A DNA stretch of 64,000 bases from Atrina japonica. Lineage: Eukaryota; Mollusca; Bivalvia; Pterioida; Pinnidae. Positions 23,401-33,289 of this stretch are shown one piece after another. Where the stretch lies: the NCBI GenBank assembly GCA_030159075.1, contig BROG01000127.1, positions 1,241,501-1,305,500 of the forward strand, written 5' to 3'. A program made the translations under genes and the position numbers. How positions within the stretch are numbered: position 1 is the first letter of the stretch; each line of letters starts with the position of its first letter. The notes under the pieces are model-generated. The model worked only from the letters and a program-made list of their open reading frames with translations, did not search any database and was not told the DNA's origin.

Positions 23401-26400
23401 TATAAATTTTTTTGCCATTTTATGAATGAGTTTGTCATCACTTCAGTTAATTCTTTATTTATTGAAAATACAGGAACCTTGCCACCTACCTGTAATAAGT
23501 TGTAAATTTATGTCATGAATTAGATGTGTTGTTACCATGGTAATTGTGTACATTTGAATTTTTTTTTCTCTTCAGAGGATAATGGATCAGACAGACAGGA
23601 CATATGTTATACCAAAGATTAACTACACCATGAATTCTGTCTTATTTAATTTAGCATTTAGCACAAAATTTGTCACAAAGGTAAGATAGAATAATGACTA
23701 AGAAATTGATATGGCAAAGGTACGATAATGATAACGACTGATGATGAGAAATTGATATTGCAAAGGTACAATAATGATAACGACTGATCATAAGAAATTG
23801 ATATTGCAAAGGTCCGTTAGGGATAATGACTGTTCATGAGAAATTGATATTGCAAAGGTACAATAATGATAACGACTGATAATGAGAAATTGAAATTGCA
23901 AAGGTACGATAATGATAATGACTATGATATTGATATTAGAAATGTATTGGTTTAAAATTACAACTTGCCCACTTGCAGAATATGAGTAAAAATTTGTGTG
24001 GGTGAGAAAAATTAACATCTAACTTGCCCACATAGCCAATAGATTAATTTTCAAAAGATTAACTACCCTATTTAATTTAGCATTTCACACAAAATTTATT
24101 GCGAAATATAAAGATAATTATAACTACTGAGAAATTGATATTGCAAAGGTATGCCAAAACCTACATCATCCTCAGAATCATCATTCAAGAGTTTTTTAAA
24201 ATCTTGGGATTGAAATTTCTTTGTCATATCCTGAAAGATAAGAATGATTTTTTATTGATTACTGTGCCTATAACTGTTAACAGTGCAATGTAAAGATGAT
24301 CATAATGACTATGAATGATATTGTCTAATATTGACTTTAAAATCCTGTAACATATAATTTGCTGATATATATTTTTGATCTCTTAAACATAGTTGTAGGT
24401 CCTCTTTCAAAATCTTAAGTTTTTCTAGATTCGTGAAAAATATACAAATGTACTATAGATTTTGCTCTTTATAAGGTATTGGTCTTTTTACATACATTCT
24501 AAGTGACATAGAATAAAATAATATTTGAGGCGAAATGCTTTTTTAAAATGGCTATAGATGTACGGACTATATTTTTGTGAAAAGTATCCCTTCTCTGAGT
24601 AATTTGGTTTTTATATTAATTCTGTTGGTTACAATATCACTTATTTTTGGACTACTTTTTATAAGCTGACAGAGATTGATTAAGAATGCAAGGACTGACA
24701 ACTCTGTGTAAGAGATTGATATATTTTCTGTACATTGAATATTTGATATTGTAGCTTCCAACCACAGCCTTTGTGCCAGTATATCCAAAAACAAAAGCAC
24801 GGATTAAAGAGGTGAGGAAGATGTTTTCAGCTGTTCAAACAAAGAAACAGTAAATATAAGGGATTTTCCCCAGTGTTATCTCCCTTGGCATGTAATACTA
24901 TGTTTGTATATTGTCTTTTTAATGTGAATATCATGTTTCCGCTAACAAATAATGTTTTCGCTTATATGGATGCATTGCCTTGTACAAGAGAGATGTCCGT
25001 CAAATGGAACCTTTGCTATTCACCTCCACACTCTGTCTCCACACCACCTCCCTGTTGTTGGCAATAGTCCACACTTCTGTCCATGTATTCCATTCTGCTG
25101 TTGTCCTCTCTTGTTCAACAGAGCATCGCTTGCTTTCTGAGAACCATGTTAGTGCTGTTACGGAATCACTGTTTCCTTCTCTCCTGAGGATGTGTCCTTT
25201 GCTATGGGTTATAGCTGATGCAGACATCATTCTTTAATTTCCCATACTAACTATGAAATCGGATTTAGTCTAGGATTTTGATTTTGATGTTGATTTATGC
25301 CACAATCAACAATTTTTCTGTCATATGGAGGTGGCCAGTTTTTATTGGTGGAGGAGAGAACCCGGTTACAATGTACCCAGGAAGAGACCACTAAACTTCC
25401 ACAAGTAAACTGGCAAATTTTCTCACAAAATTAGCTTAGGTTCCAACCAGGCTGAAACTTGCCCTGACCAGAAGTGAGAGACTTCATGGTTTGAAGCACA
25501 ACACACTAATCACTGGTTCGTGGAGGCCCCTTTTAGTCTAGGGAACAAAGATCTTTGCTACAAATGTAAATAGGATAATAAGTTCATTTTGCTTCATTCT
25601 GCAGTTGATTATGTGCTAAACAAGTAATTACTTTGATAAAATCATATACAGGTGACTCACGATACCTCGAAGTCCACAGGGCCACCTAAAAACTTCGAGG
25701 TTTCAAGAGTTCGTAGTTTCAAGAGTTCAGGAAATCAACAACATTTAGAAGGTTGTTGTTACTTAACACTATACAAAATAAGGGATGTTTGGGATTTTGT
25801 TAAACAATCCTCGTACCTAAGTTTTCAAACACAAAAACATGTAAATATGTTATCTTTATTATGCAACTAATTAGGATATAAACAGTGTTCAACATATAAG
25901 GCCTGTAATGTTTCAGTAGCCTACAGTACCGCTTCATTTAAAAGTTATAATACCATTTGGCTGTGACACTTGTGCCCGAAATCATAGTCTATGATGCTTC
26001 TTTATACAGTTCTTATGTTATGATTGATCTTAATTAATTAACAATCTTGTCAATTACTACTCGATTAGGTCAGGACTTACTTGTCACCCGGTTATCAAAA
26101 CACCTTTTGTTTAATCTTCCAGCTAAGGGTTCAAGTGTCGTTATGGCTTATGGCATTGGCTATTTATATATTCACTGATAATTACTCAAACTTTGAGGTT
26201 TCCAGAGTGAAATATAAAGAAATATTCAAATGGAGACTTCGAATCAACCACGAGGTTTCAAGAACTTCGAGGTTTTTACTTTTGAGAGATCGAGAGTTAA
26301 TTTACTTAATTTCTGAAGGGAAAAATCGGGACCTGTATGAGATTTTGAGGTTTCAACATTCGAGGCATTGAGGGTCACCTGTATTTTGTTTATTATTATT

Positions 26401-29400
26401 CTGGACAATGTTTCTATATTTTCAGTTCAGGTTTGCTGGGCAGACAATCCAACAGGATGAAGTTTATATGATACAAGCATTACCTAATGAAAACTTTCAG
26501 TCTGTTTTTACCAGGAAAAAATTACATCATTTTGAAATCTTTGTCAGACAGATGTTGCGACCTGGGGCCCAACGAGGAGTGCTTGTTGCAAGGATGGAGT
26601 AAGTGTTTCATATCAAGTTTTTTGTTACCATGAGTAACTTTACTGGCTTTCAGAATTTTATGGTTAGGATTTTTAAAGATGGATAATGGATTGTCCATTG
26701 AAATATTAAACTTATCAAAAGTTCCTAGAAGTTATTAGTCCCCTGCTAGTGAAATGAGGAGAGTGGGACTAAAGATTTTGTCTGCATCTATCTGTGTGTC
26801 CATCTGTCCGTCAATCTGGTCAAGATTTTGGTGGAAGTTTTTTAAAGGCCCATGACCGGCTAATATTGAACTACATGAAATATTGTAAAATTATACAATT
26901 TAAAGACATGCTGATCAAAACTAGTGCACACATACACTGCAATTAGTCAGAAAATGATAACAACAACGTGACATAAACACCCCTAATTAGTGATCGCACA
27001 TGTACCGTTCACTGCTGTTACATCGATACAGAAAGCATGTCAAACATGAATATGCGTCAAATTATGGTAACTATTTCATCGAAAACTGCAATTATACATT
27101 TTTCTAAATAAAAATATTGTATTTCTATACATATACTTTTATCACTTACAAGTTAAACAGATAAAAACAAAAGAATGTATTGGTATTCTCCAACCAGTTT
27201 GAGACTCCACAATTGAACAGACGTGTTATATAAATAGACTTGACAGATTGAGGTTGCTTCAGGGGAAATTTAAAGAAGGGTGGCAAATTAAAATTATTAA
27301 TTTGTTTTCAGCTTCATTTCCTCCCACAAAGCATTTCAACGCTCTATTTCTTTTCCTAAACATACAGCACAATATCTTTATCGATTCTATCTCTCTTCTT
27401 TTTCTGTTTTTTGTGTTTTGTTTGTTTGCTACCTGTATGGTAACGTGTTTATGTCTTTGTGGAATGTTGGTAAACTCGGACCCATCTCAATTCGTGCCCA
27501 TCTCAACTCGTATCCTATTTGGCTAAGTCATGCCTACAGTTGACCGACTCGTAACAAAACAATTGGAAGAGTCGTTCCCATCGTTTTACTAATTTCTACA
27601 CAATAACGTAGGAATTATGGTTACACCGATGACTTATTCTCAAGCTAATAGAAAAATTACCCGGTCTCAATCATTTTTCTACGTAGGAATCATGAATACC
27701 CGTTACACTTTTTTTCGGTTTGTTGCATTCTGTACAGTTTTTTCAGAATAGCTAGTGTTCATATCATGTGGTCTCAACAGAATATCGGGCAAGATCCCTT
27801 CCGGTTTCGTAATATTAACATTGACAACATTCAGTGATATCATGTCTCAGTTCTTCTCCTGGGATTTAATTGTTGATAGATGTTGGAATCCTTTCTTTTA
27901 ATGACTACAAGTGCCATCACTTCCTTGTAGGCTGCTTTGCACATCTGGCATCTAGCACTGCATGGTATCTAGTTTCCAGGTCATATATATAAGATAAAAT
28001 GTTTAACAGGAAGTTCTCTGAAGTTGCATACTATTATGACAAATGGTTAGAAAAAGAATCACCTCCAAAAAGGTTTATTGACCCATACCAGTAGGAAAAA
28101 TAAACAGTTTTCCTGAAAACATTTTACGGATCTAGAAAAGGCACAGTAATATTTTTCACTTTAGAAAAATGACCCAGGATTTGCTATCATAGAAAAATAA
28201 CCCAAATATATTTTCACAATAGAAAAAAAAAAAAAATATTCAACAGTTAATAATGACCATGTCGTACAAGTTACACATGTTTTAGTAGGCTGAAATTATA
28301 GCTATATACATGGCAATTTTGTGGTGTTTGCGAGCAGTGCAATTTCGTTTGAAATTTACGACGTTTAGATGGCACAAGATGTTTACTAGGCGCAATGACG
28401 ATCCTACTAATAGTATGTTCCTTAAACGTTCCTCTGAAACAACTACTAATTGACATGACAAATTTTCTCCCCTGTCATATAAACAACTGAAAAAATCTGA
28501 CATAGTGATTCCTAAATTTGCCATGAACAGTAAACAAATAGTATAGATAGTCCTATCGTCGTAAAACCATGGTCCGGATTCGCTATGCTCTTTCCTACCC
28601 ATAGTTTCATGTACCAGAAGTCAGTCGTGCATATTTTTTATTATTCATGAAGCCTCAGTCAGAGCGAGTAAATGGTGCTCGCGCATTCATCAGCTAATCA
28701 GATGGAGGCTATTAAACAATTTCAAAATTGTATTAGATCAACGGACTTCGCGATAACTTCCATTGCCAATCACAACTACTCCTTTATAAATATTCATTAG
28801 CTACGAGTGATTTACGGTACATGAAACCACGGTTAGACAAGTACATAGCAATTCCGGGCGTGGTTTTACGACTATGTAAACATCTATGCACATTCGGGGT
28901 TTCTAAATTTCTTTGTTTTCAAAACCAAAATCAGATCGCCAAAAGCTCGAAAATTGTAACGACCCCTTTACCTTATATCCATATAACCTGGCGAGATGTA
29001 GTCTCGTGAACCATTTCTTTACCTGGACATGTTTAAATTTTAGGTAATAAAGAATAGCGACATTTAATTTACACTGACAAGAATAATCTTTCTTTCTTTT
29101 TACCCTACCTACAAGTATCCAGTTGGGAATATAAAAATTGTCATAACCAAAAATTGAGTAGTAGAATCAACCGCAAGATAACCAAAAGGTTCATCCTCCT
29201 ATCACATTTTGTGAAGTGGACAATACCTCATGTCAGCAAAGTACTTCTGAAGCCAATTCATTTCCACAGATAGTTGTATGTCAATTCAGTACCAAACAGC
29301 ATTATTGTAATTACCTTTTTGGTAAATACATGTATACCTTCATTAATAATTCTACAATCAAACAGGTGATAGGCATGAATGAACATTTTGAAAAGTATAT

Positions 29401-32400
29401 TGCCATTTAAATCAAAATTAATAACCTTACTGAGCGTTTAATAACTCAGTATTCACTAAATCATGGTTTTGCTGAAAAGTATTCATTAATTCATTAGTGC
29501 AGTAAAACTTGCATTAAAGGCCACCTCTGTATAAAGGGCACCTGCCTATAAAGGTCATTCAAATATAACCTTTGTTAACATTTCCATAATTAATAAACCT
29601 ATTTATAAAGGCAGCCTGTCTATAATGACTACTTTTGCCTGATTCCTTCCACGGCTTTATAGACAAGTTTGGCTGTACTTGCAAATGCTTGTTCAACTTT
29701 AATTTTTTGTAAACTAAATGATTGATTGCATGACTTTGTAATTAAGACTTCTGGAAAGTTTTGGTTAAACAGTACATGAATGACTAATCATTTTTATTAT
29801 GGGTTTACTTGACTTTTCATCGAGGGCTATCCTGTTAGCAGTGAAGAGGTCATGGAGGTTGCATTAGCAAAATATAGTCCAACTCAAGAATTCAACTTTT
29901 ACAGAAAAGTCAAATATTTTGGTGTAAATGAAATTAAATCTAGTTTGAATAATCATTAAATGAAATACCACATGATTCTACTTACTTCTACCTTTCGAAA
30001 TTACACAATACGATTTGTAGTTAGTTTCAACCAAACGTCATTGATTAATTTATAAATATGGAATTCCACTATATAAGATTCTAGTGATGTTGAGCCTAAG
30101 TATATTACTCCGCCATTCATCATATTGATATTGACAGCTAGCGAGCTTCAAGCATACAGCGATGTAAATAGAAATAATTACATATCGCTGATACCAACAT
30201 GAAGCTAAATCAATATCTATTGAACTCTCAAGAATATGTATGTTTTCTAGTCCATGGAAAAATGAAAATAAAAGCAGAACAGAGGGGATAGCTTGTTATG
30301 CAAATGACACGTGAAAGTTCCTGTCCATTTTGAAAACTATCAAATTAACGTGTTTGTCAACTAATCGCTATATATAACCTGCCGTAATGAGATTCCCGTG
30401 CATATTCCCTTTATTTATACACCCTATACGGTGACCACATGCCTTACATAACCAGCGTCAGCTCAATTTCAGCAGACGGTCACTTGTATACTGTATGTAT
30501 TGATATCGCAAAGGGATGTTGAATCGCATTGAATGTTACAATTTCCAGTTCCCGTTTCCGCGGAAGTTTGGGAAAATCGCCATGTCCATTGTCGGGTTTT
30601 TACACAACTTTTGAAGTTAATCACAATTAGATTGGGATGTATAAACATAAACGTTTTATGTAATGGGTCTGTTCATAATGGATTTCAAACAGAAACGATG
30701 TCTTCAACAAAAAACAAAAACAGAAACAAAAAAAACAAACAAACAAACAGAAAAAAACAACGTTTTTTCCATCGCCGAAAGCCTTGATGTTGGTGATAGA
30801 TCATTTTGCTACATCGCGACTTTAGGCCCGAATTATGTTGATGAAAAATTATTTATTTAACAATAAACATGGGGTAAACTGTCTGTTTCACCCTGTACAG
30901 TTATTTATATTAATTAATACAAGATAGAGAACGTTGTTTGGTTGTTTATTTAGTCAAGACAGAGTATATGTAATAGCCCTAAATAGGATTATTTACAATT
31001 GATATTTCAAGCCCTTAAATATACTTTAAATCACATCCATTTTTCACTATGAAAAATTAATTTTACCTGTTCCCAGTGCCATGATTTGTTTAAATTTAAG
31101 TAGGCAACATAAATACTCACGTTTTATTTTGAAATGAGTGTTAATGCAGACAATATTTAAAGTTGGTGTGGAAGATACAACAATTAAAATTTAGAATGTT
31201 AATTTTGAATTTATTTAGAGGCTGGAAATTGAAGTTTTTTGTTTTGATTTAAGATCTACATTTATTTGATTTATTTTCATTTTATATATGTTAGATAGAA
31301 GTTGTTTGAATCCCATGGCTATTTTGCCAAAATAACAACCCATTTCAGTACTTTCAGTACTTTGATTCTAGAAACTACACAATATTCAAATTTTTTAATA
31401 CAGGTATGTATACTAAGTAGTAAATTGCTAATTTTTATCAATTTGCTTTTATTACCGTACTATGCATAACTATTTTTTGAAGGGTCATTTGCATATTTTC
31501 GTATGATATTAATATCCTGTTGTATATCTACTTATATATCTTGAACAGAGAGCTGATTCCAATGTGTGGACTCAGATTACTTAAGTTAGGATTCACCATG
31601 ACACAGAAAACAAAGGATTTGTCACCACAAGAAATTTTACATATTTTCCTGGTAAGAAAATATTCACATTAAGTTCAGATAGATTGGAACCTCCTTAAAG
31701 AGACCACAATTACAGAAGTTCATCTCTCTTTTAAGATCATGCCACATGGTTAGATAATTCTTTAATAGAAACCTCTTTTGAGAGGCTACCTGTCTTGAGA
31801 GACTACATTTCAGTAGCAGATGGGGGTGGTTTGTGCAGGCAGGTTCCACTGTAATACAGTATGTTGTCTTATATTACTGGTGTTTACATTTTGGCTCATT
31901 TGATGAGTGCACTTGTTTATAACTGACACCAAAATATCAAAACTTAAATCAATTTCGTAAAAGTATTGATTGTGCTAGCAACTGATTGTGGCAAAAAGTT
32001 CAAAATACAGTAAATTTTAGACATGAAAAAGGAGATAATTTTATTTTTAATAAATAATCAGAAAAATACCAGGTGATTTGAAACTTGGTCTTGGTTTGAT
32101 ATTTGTTGTTTATCCATTTCTGCCTGCTACTGTTCTTTAAGCCTACTTGTATATTTAGGTCACACATAAACTTTCTGGCCACATACAGTACATTTTTTGA
32201 TATTTTCCTATGTTTGAGGTATTCCTTGAAAGTGGTAATATATTCATAAGTCCTTCCCTTAATTACTTCTTGTATACCTCGAAAATTATGCTCGCGTCTA
32301 TTTTTTGCCCTTAGATGGGACGGTGAATATAAAATAAAGGCAAATTTCAAGCTAAATAATTGAAGCAAGAAAATTAATGCCATCATTGATACTACGGCGA

Positions 32401-32717
32401 ATTTAAGATGGGATGAATATGTTTTCTGTCACAAAAGGGCGAAAATAATGAGGGGTGAACATTTCAAGTGAAACAGTTCTTCACTGTGCAAATACAAAAT
32501 TGATTTTTTTAAGGAAATGCAGTCATGGCCGGAGTTTGAAGAATCACCATTGTTTGCACAGTTTAGTGGAGTTCTTATACAGGATGAAGAGGATTTCGAC
32601 CCTGAAACAGATGTCAAATTGGAATCTCCCGCAACAGGTCTCTCAACAGAAAACGATCAACAGCAAATAAAATATAAACCACAGGTCAGATCTAAAAAGT
32701 CAAAATTTCTAGGTTGA
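17205..32717 (+). CDS. TFB2M: Mitochondrial transcription factor B2-like (dimethyladenosine transferase 2 family), ten coding exons
   Basis: Joined exons: 17205-17442, 18392-18460, 19866-19960, 20347-20470, 21430-21587, 23576-23680, 24755-24811, 26426-26598, 31549-31651 and 32514-32717 (1326 nt, 441 residues plus stop); phases match at every junction. Residues 1-54 form a basic, Ser-rich presequence ending KRSYSS, a plausible R-x-Y/S processing site, so the product should enter mitochondria. Residues 99-108 read E-N-N-P-G-P-G-V-L-T, the KsgA/Dim1-type SAM-binding motif I. Where active dimethylases carry N-L-P-Y-N, the region around residues 182-190 reads V-I-N-M-I-Y-P, which fits TFB2M rather than TFB1M. 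The C-terminal part (L-P-N-E-N-F..F-T-R-K, then T-K-D-L-S-P-Q-E-I-L) follows the TFB2M pattern. In animals this protein opens promoter DNA with the mitochondrial RNA polymerase POLRMT. The upstream in-frame GTG at 17187 is a less likely start than ATG 17205. Confidence 0.85.
18392..18460 (+). CDS. TFB2M: TFB2M coding exon 2
   Basis: Acceptor TATTTTCAG, donor AATCCAG|GTAAAT; enters in phase 1 and leaves in phase 1. It encodes DELAEQIIQNRHYSDSVIV and the start of SAM motif I. Confidence 0.88.
18529..18737. mobile_element. MITE with TACTGTAAATCTGG ends
   Basis: TACTGTAAATCTGG at the left is mirrored by CCAGATTTATAGTA at the right, with TA on both borders. The middle contains a small palindrome (TTCGCGAGCGAGATCTCTCG). 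It lies in TFB2M intron 2. Confidence 0.7.
18747..18838. mobile_element. 92-bp TTAA MITE, family B
   Basis: Bounded by TTAA on both sides. The body CACTGAAAAACAATGGACTC and CCAGTCCAATTGTATCTTTA is shared with 38220-38310. Confidence 0.8.
18849..18957. mobile_element. MITE fragment, GGTTTTACTGTA end
   Basis: TATAAAGACC and CAGGTGGTCTTTATA motifs precede CAGGTTTTACTGTA. The left end has decayed. Confidence 0.5.
18976..19368. mobile_element. TIR element with ACTAGTC subterminal repeats
   Basis: CAGGGGTCCAATTTAGCATG at the left is mirrored by the right end (minus strand CAGGGTTTGAAATTAGCAC). The word ACTAGTC/GACTAGT is repeated about nine times near the two ends, in both orientations, with an AT-rich middle. 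It lies in TFB2M intron 2. Confidence 0.6.
19731..19820. mobile_element. 90-bp TTAA MITE, family A
   Basis: TTAACCCTTTCAAC at one end, GGGGTGAAGGGGTTAA at the other, with a body (CTACAGGCCATAATAGA, AAATAGAAAAGAGCATACCA) that matches 40448-40538 almost base for base. It lies in TFB2M intron 2. Confidence 0.85.
19866..19960 (+). CDS. TFB2M: TFB2M coding exon 3
   Basis: Acceptor CATTTAAG, donor TTAAAG|GTATGT, leaves in phase 0. It completes the G-P-G loop and encodes VLTKAILEKKEIDHYLC, the helix after motif I, where the family places its second SAM-contacting acidic region. Confidence 0.88.
20347..20470 (+). CDS. TFB2M: TFB2M coding exon 4
   Basis: Acceptor ATTTTCAG, donor ATGCTG|GTAAGA, phase 0 to phase 1. 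It encodes a lysine/arginine-rich start, then LFIYDFDLFHDRMFHSNEYK, aligned with the D-F-F region of the family. Confidence 0.82.
20570..20815. repeat. Dispersed repeat with TAGCTTGAAATTTTCGCTTT core, copy 1
   Basis: Shares TCATGGATGA, ATGTCC, TTAGCTTGAAATTTTCGCTT, CTCATCTA and a closing CAGGTAAACAGTA with 22813-23037. A reversed relative lies at 32140-32465. It is probably a MITE, since the flanks carry TACTGTA-like ends. Confidence 0.6.
21213..21398. mobile_element. MITE with TACAGTCAAA ends
   Basis: TACAGTCAAAACTGTCTATA at the left, AAGTTTGACTGTA at the right. Inner TATAAGGCC, TATAGAC and CTTTATA motifs repeat. It lies in TFB2M intron 4, ending about 30 bp before the exon 5 acceptor. Confidence 0.75.
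21430..21587 (+). CDS. TFB2M: TFB2M coding exon 5
   Basis: Acceptor TTTCCAG, donor ATAAGA|GTAAGT, leaves in phase 0. It encodes the diverged motif IV region (LTVINMIYPKTVD) and the helix leading to FFFFSPPNLIR. Confidence 0.85.
21819..22045 (+). mobile_element. tRNA-derived SINE in TFB2M intron 5
   Basis: The head contains an A-box-like AAGTGGTTAGAGT (about 21829) and a B-box-like GGGTTTGAGCTG. The body has GCCGGTGGTCTCTTCCTGGG and GTAACCGGGTTCCCTCCTAC, and the tail ACTGAAAAATTGTTGTGTG then AT-rich DNA. It is the same family as the minus-strand copies at 25.3, 40.2, 48.9 and 50.2 kb. Confidence 0.75.
22285..22812 (+). repeat. 36-bp minisatellite, about 15 copies
   Basis: The unit CCTCACATGACAGTCATGCT then AAGATGTATCCTAGTT repeats without much length change. 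Because 36 is a multiple of three, open frames run through it; they are artefacts. It lies in TFB2M intron 5. Confidence 0.95.
22813..23037. repeat. Dispersed repeat with TAGCTTGAAATTTTCGCTTT core, copy 2
   Basis: Begins TACTGTATATTTAGAC and ends near TATCCAGATATGTAGTA. It shares the core with 20570-20815 and directly abuts the minisatellite. Confidence 0.6.
23576..23680 (+). CDS. TFB2M: TFB2M coding exon 6
   Basis: Acceptor TTCTCTTCAG, donor ACAAAG|GTAAGA, 105 nt, phase 0 on both sides. It encodes RIMDQTDRTYVIPKIN and SVLFNLAFSTKF, the helix before the family's late beta strand. A 46-bp tandem repeat starts within 25 bp of the donor. Confidence 0.85.
23695..23932 (+). repeat. 46-bp tandem repeat, 5 copies
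   Basis: GAAATTGATATTGCAAAGGT begins a unit at 23702, 23748, 23794, 23840 and 23886, exactly 46 bp apart. The first unit starts a few bases after the exon 6 donor of TFB2M. Confidence 0.9.
24755..24811 (+). CDS. TFB2M: TFB2M coding exon 7
   Basis: A 57-nt exon with acceptor GATATTGTAG and donor AAAGAG|GTGAGG, phase 0 on both sides, encoding LPTTAFVPVYPKTKARIKE. The final stretch is equivalent to the family's short basic segment before the C-terminal domain. Confidence 0.82.
25275..25533 (-). mobile_element. tRNA-derived SINE in TFB2M intron 7
   Basis: On the minus strand it runs from a tRNA-like head (GGCCTCCACGAACCAGTGAT, with a decayed B box near GGGCAAGTTTCAGCC) to the tail AAAATTGTTGATTGTGGC. 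The middle has GTTTACTTGTGGAAG and CTCTCCTCCACCAATAAAAA. Confidence 0.75.
25647..26383. mobile_element. 737-bp TIR element with TACAGGTGA ends
   Basis: TACAGGTGACTCACGATACC at the left is mirrored by CGAGGCATTGAGGGTCACCTGTA at the right (minus strand TACAGGTGACCCTC), with TA borders. AACTTCGAGGTTT and related CTTCGAG words repeat near both ends. No transposase is visible. It ends about 40 bp before the exon 8 acceptor of TFB2M. Confidence 0.75.
26426..26598 (+). CDS. TFB2M: TFB2M coding exon 8
   Basis: Acceptor ATATTTTCAG, donor AGGATGGA|GTAAGT, phase 0 to phase 2. It encodes EVYMIQALPNENFQSVFTRK and a helix ending RGVLVARM, a pattern shared with the TFB2M C-terminal domain. Confidence 0.88.
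28556..28877. repeat. Imperfect inverted repeat, arms about 60 bp, in TFB2M intron 8
   Basis: The left arm (28557-28617, minus strand GGTACATGAAACTATGGGTA ...GGTTTTACGACGAT) matches the right arm (28818-28877, GGTACATGAAACCACGGTTA ...GGTTTTACGACTAT) at roughly four bases in five. The 200-bp centre holds several CpG sites. It could be a foldback element. Confidence 0.7.
29498..29677. mobile_element. MITE with CAGTAAAACTTGCATTAAAG end
   Basis: CAGTAAAACTTGCATT at the left, ACAAGTTTGGCTGTA at the right, repeated TATAAAGG(C/G) words between. It lies in TFB2M intron 8. Confidence 0.7.
29790..31360 (+). repeat. Inverted duplication, arm B (about 1.57 kb) in TFB2M intron 8
   Basis: It matches arm A (8566-10330) in opposite orientation from GACTTTTCATCGAGG to AACCCATTTCAGTACTTTCA. 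It lacks the 200-bp SINE-like insertion of arm A and has small deletions. Its start retains the coding-like stretch (29826-29959) ending KSSLNNH and a stop. Confidence 0.8.
31549..31651 (+). CDS. TFB2M: TFB2M coding exon 9
   Basis: Acceptor TTGAACAG, donor TTTCCTG|GTAAGA, enters in phase 2 and leaves in phase 0. It encodes ELIPMCGLRLLKLG and TKDLSPQEILHIFL, matching the family's conserved T-P-L-D-A-R-D-I-L type helix. Intron 8 before it (4950 bp) is the largest and holds arm B of the inverted duplication. Confidence 0.85.
31682..31853. mobile_element. MITE with GGTTCCACTGTA end
   Basis: Shares the right end GGCAGGTTCCACTGTA and inner GAGACCAC / CTTTTGAGAGG blocks with 15370-15551; the left end is decayed (GATTGGAACCTCC). 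It begins about 30 bp after the exon 9 donor of TFB2M. Confidence 0.7.
32140..32465. repeat. Dispersed repeat, reversed relative of 20.6 and 22.8 kb copies
   Basis: Contains CAAATTTCAAGCTAAATAAT (reverse of ATTATTTAGCTTGAAATTTG) and TAAGATGGGATGAATATG with GGCGAAAATAATGAGGG. It ends about 50 bp before the last TFB2M exon. Confidence 0.5.
32514..32717 (+). CDS. TFB2M: TFB2M coding exon 10 and stop
   Basis: Acceptor TTTTTTTAAG, TGA stop at 32715-32717. It encodes EMQSWPEFEESPLFAQF, equivalent to the last conserved helix, and then a charged tail of about 50 residues ending KSKFLG that goes beyond the usual family end. Confidence 0.85.
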   Translation, partial: EMQSWPEFEESPLFAQFSGVLIQDEEDFDPETDVKLESPATGLSTENDQQQIKYKPQVRSKKSKFLG

Positions 32718-32976
32718 ACTGAAGTGAATATGAAGTTACAACAGACACAGGGTCATAGATCCTATTGTAGCCTTTATGTGTCACGAATGTCAGACATTTG
32801 ACATTGCTGTTAAGTTACCAAATTTAGCACACTTGAAAATTAAGTGCATTCATGCCTTTGTGCGAAAATCTCAGAAATGTGTATGTGATGGTCATCTATG
32901 ATATTGTTCAAGGTCAAGTTATTCTTCTTTGACCTTTGTGTATCTCATCTTGGGTTCAATATGACATGAGTATCAA

Positions 32977-32986
32977 AATAAATAAA
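32977..32986 (+). promoter_or_regulatory. Likely polyadenylation signal of TFB2M
   Basis: Two overlapping AATAAA hexamers lie about 260 bp after the stop codon. Confidence 0.45.
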
Positions 32987-33289
32987 CCTAATTTTCATTA
33001 AGTTCAGAAAATAGAACAGAGATAATTTTGATATGCCAACAGCATATTATATTGTGAATTTGTGTAGACTTTTATCTGTGTCAGTGACCTAAATACAGTG
33101 AAAACCTCATTTACTAAGCCAGTATTTCATCTCATAATGAATGAAGTGAATGAAAAATACATGGAACATGGATTTATTGTTATATACATGGGAATCCATG
33201 CTGCTTTAAATGGGTCCTTTTAATGGGAATTTTCTATATAAGCAATGTGTTGTCATGTTGTTACTGTAATGATGTGAAAGCACATATCG

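Noticed and set aside
25000..25230. Minus-strand open frame with a W-rich C-terminus (NTWTEVWTIANNREVVWRQS)
   Set aside because: The tail vaguely recalls the end of some LINE ORFs, but no RT motif lies upstream and the similarity is too short.
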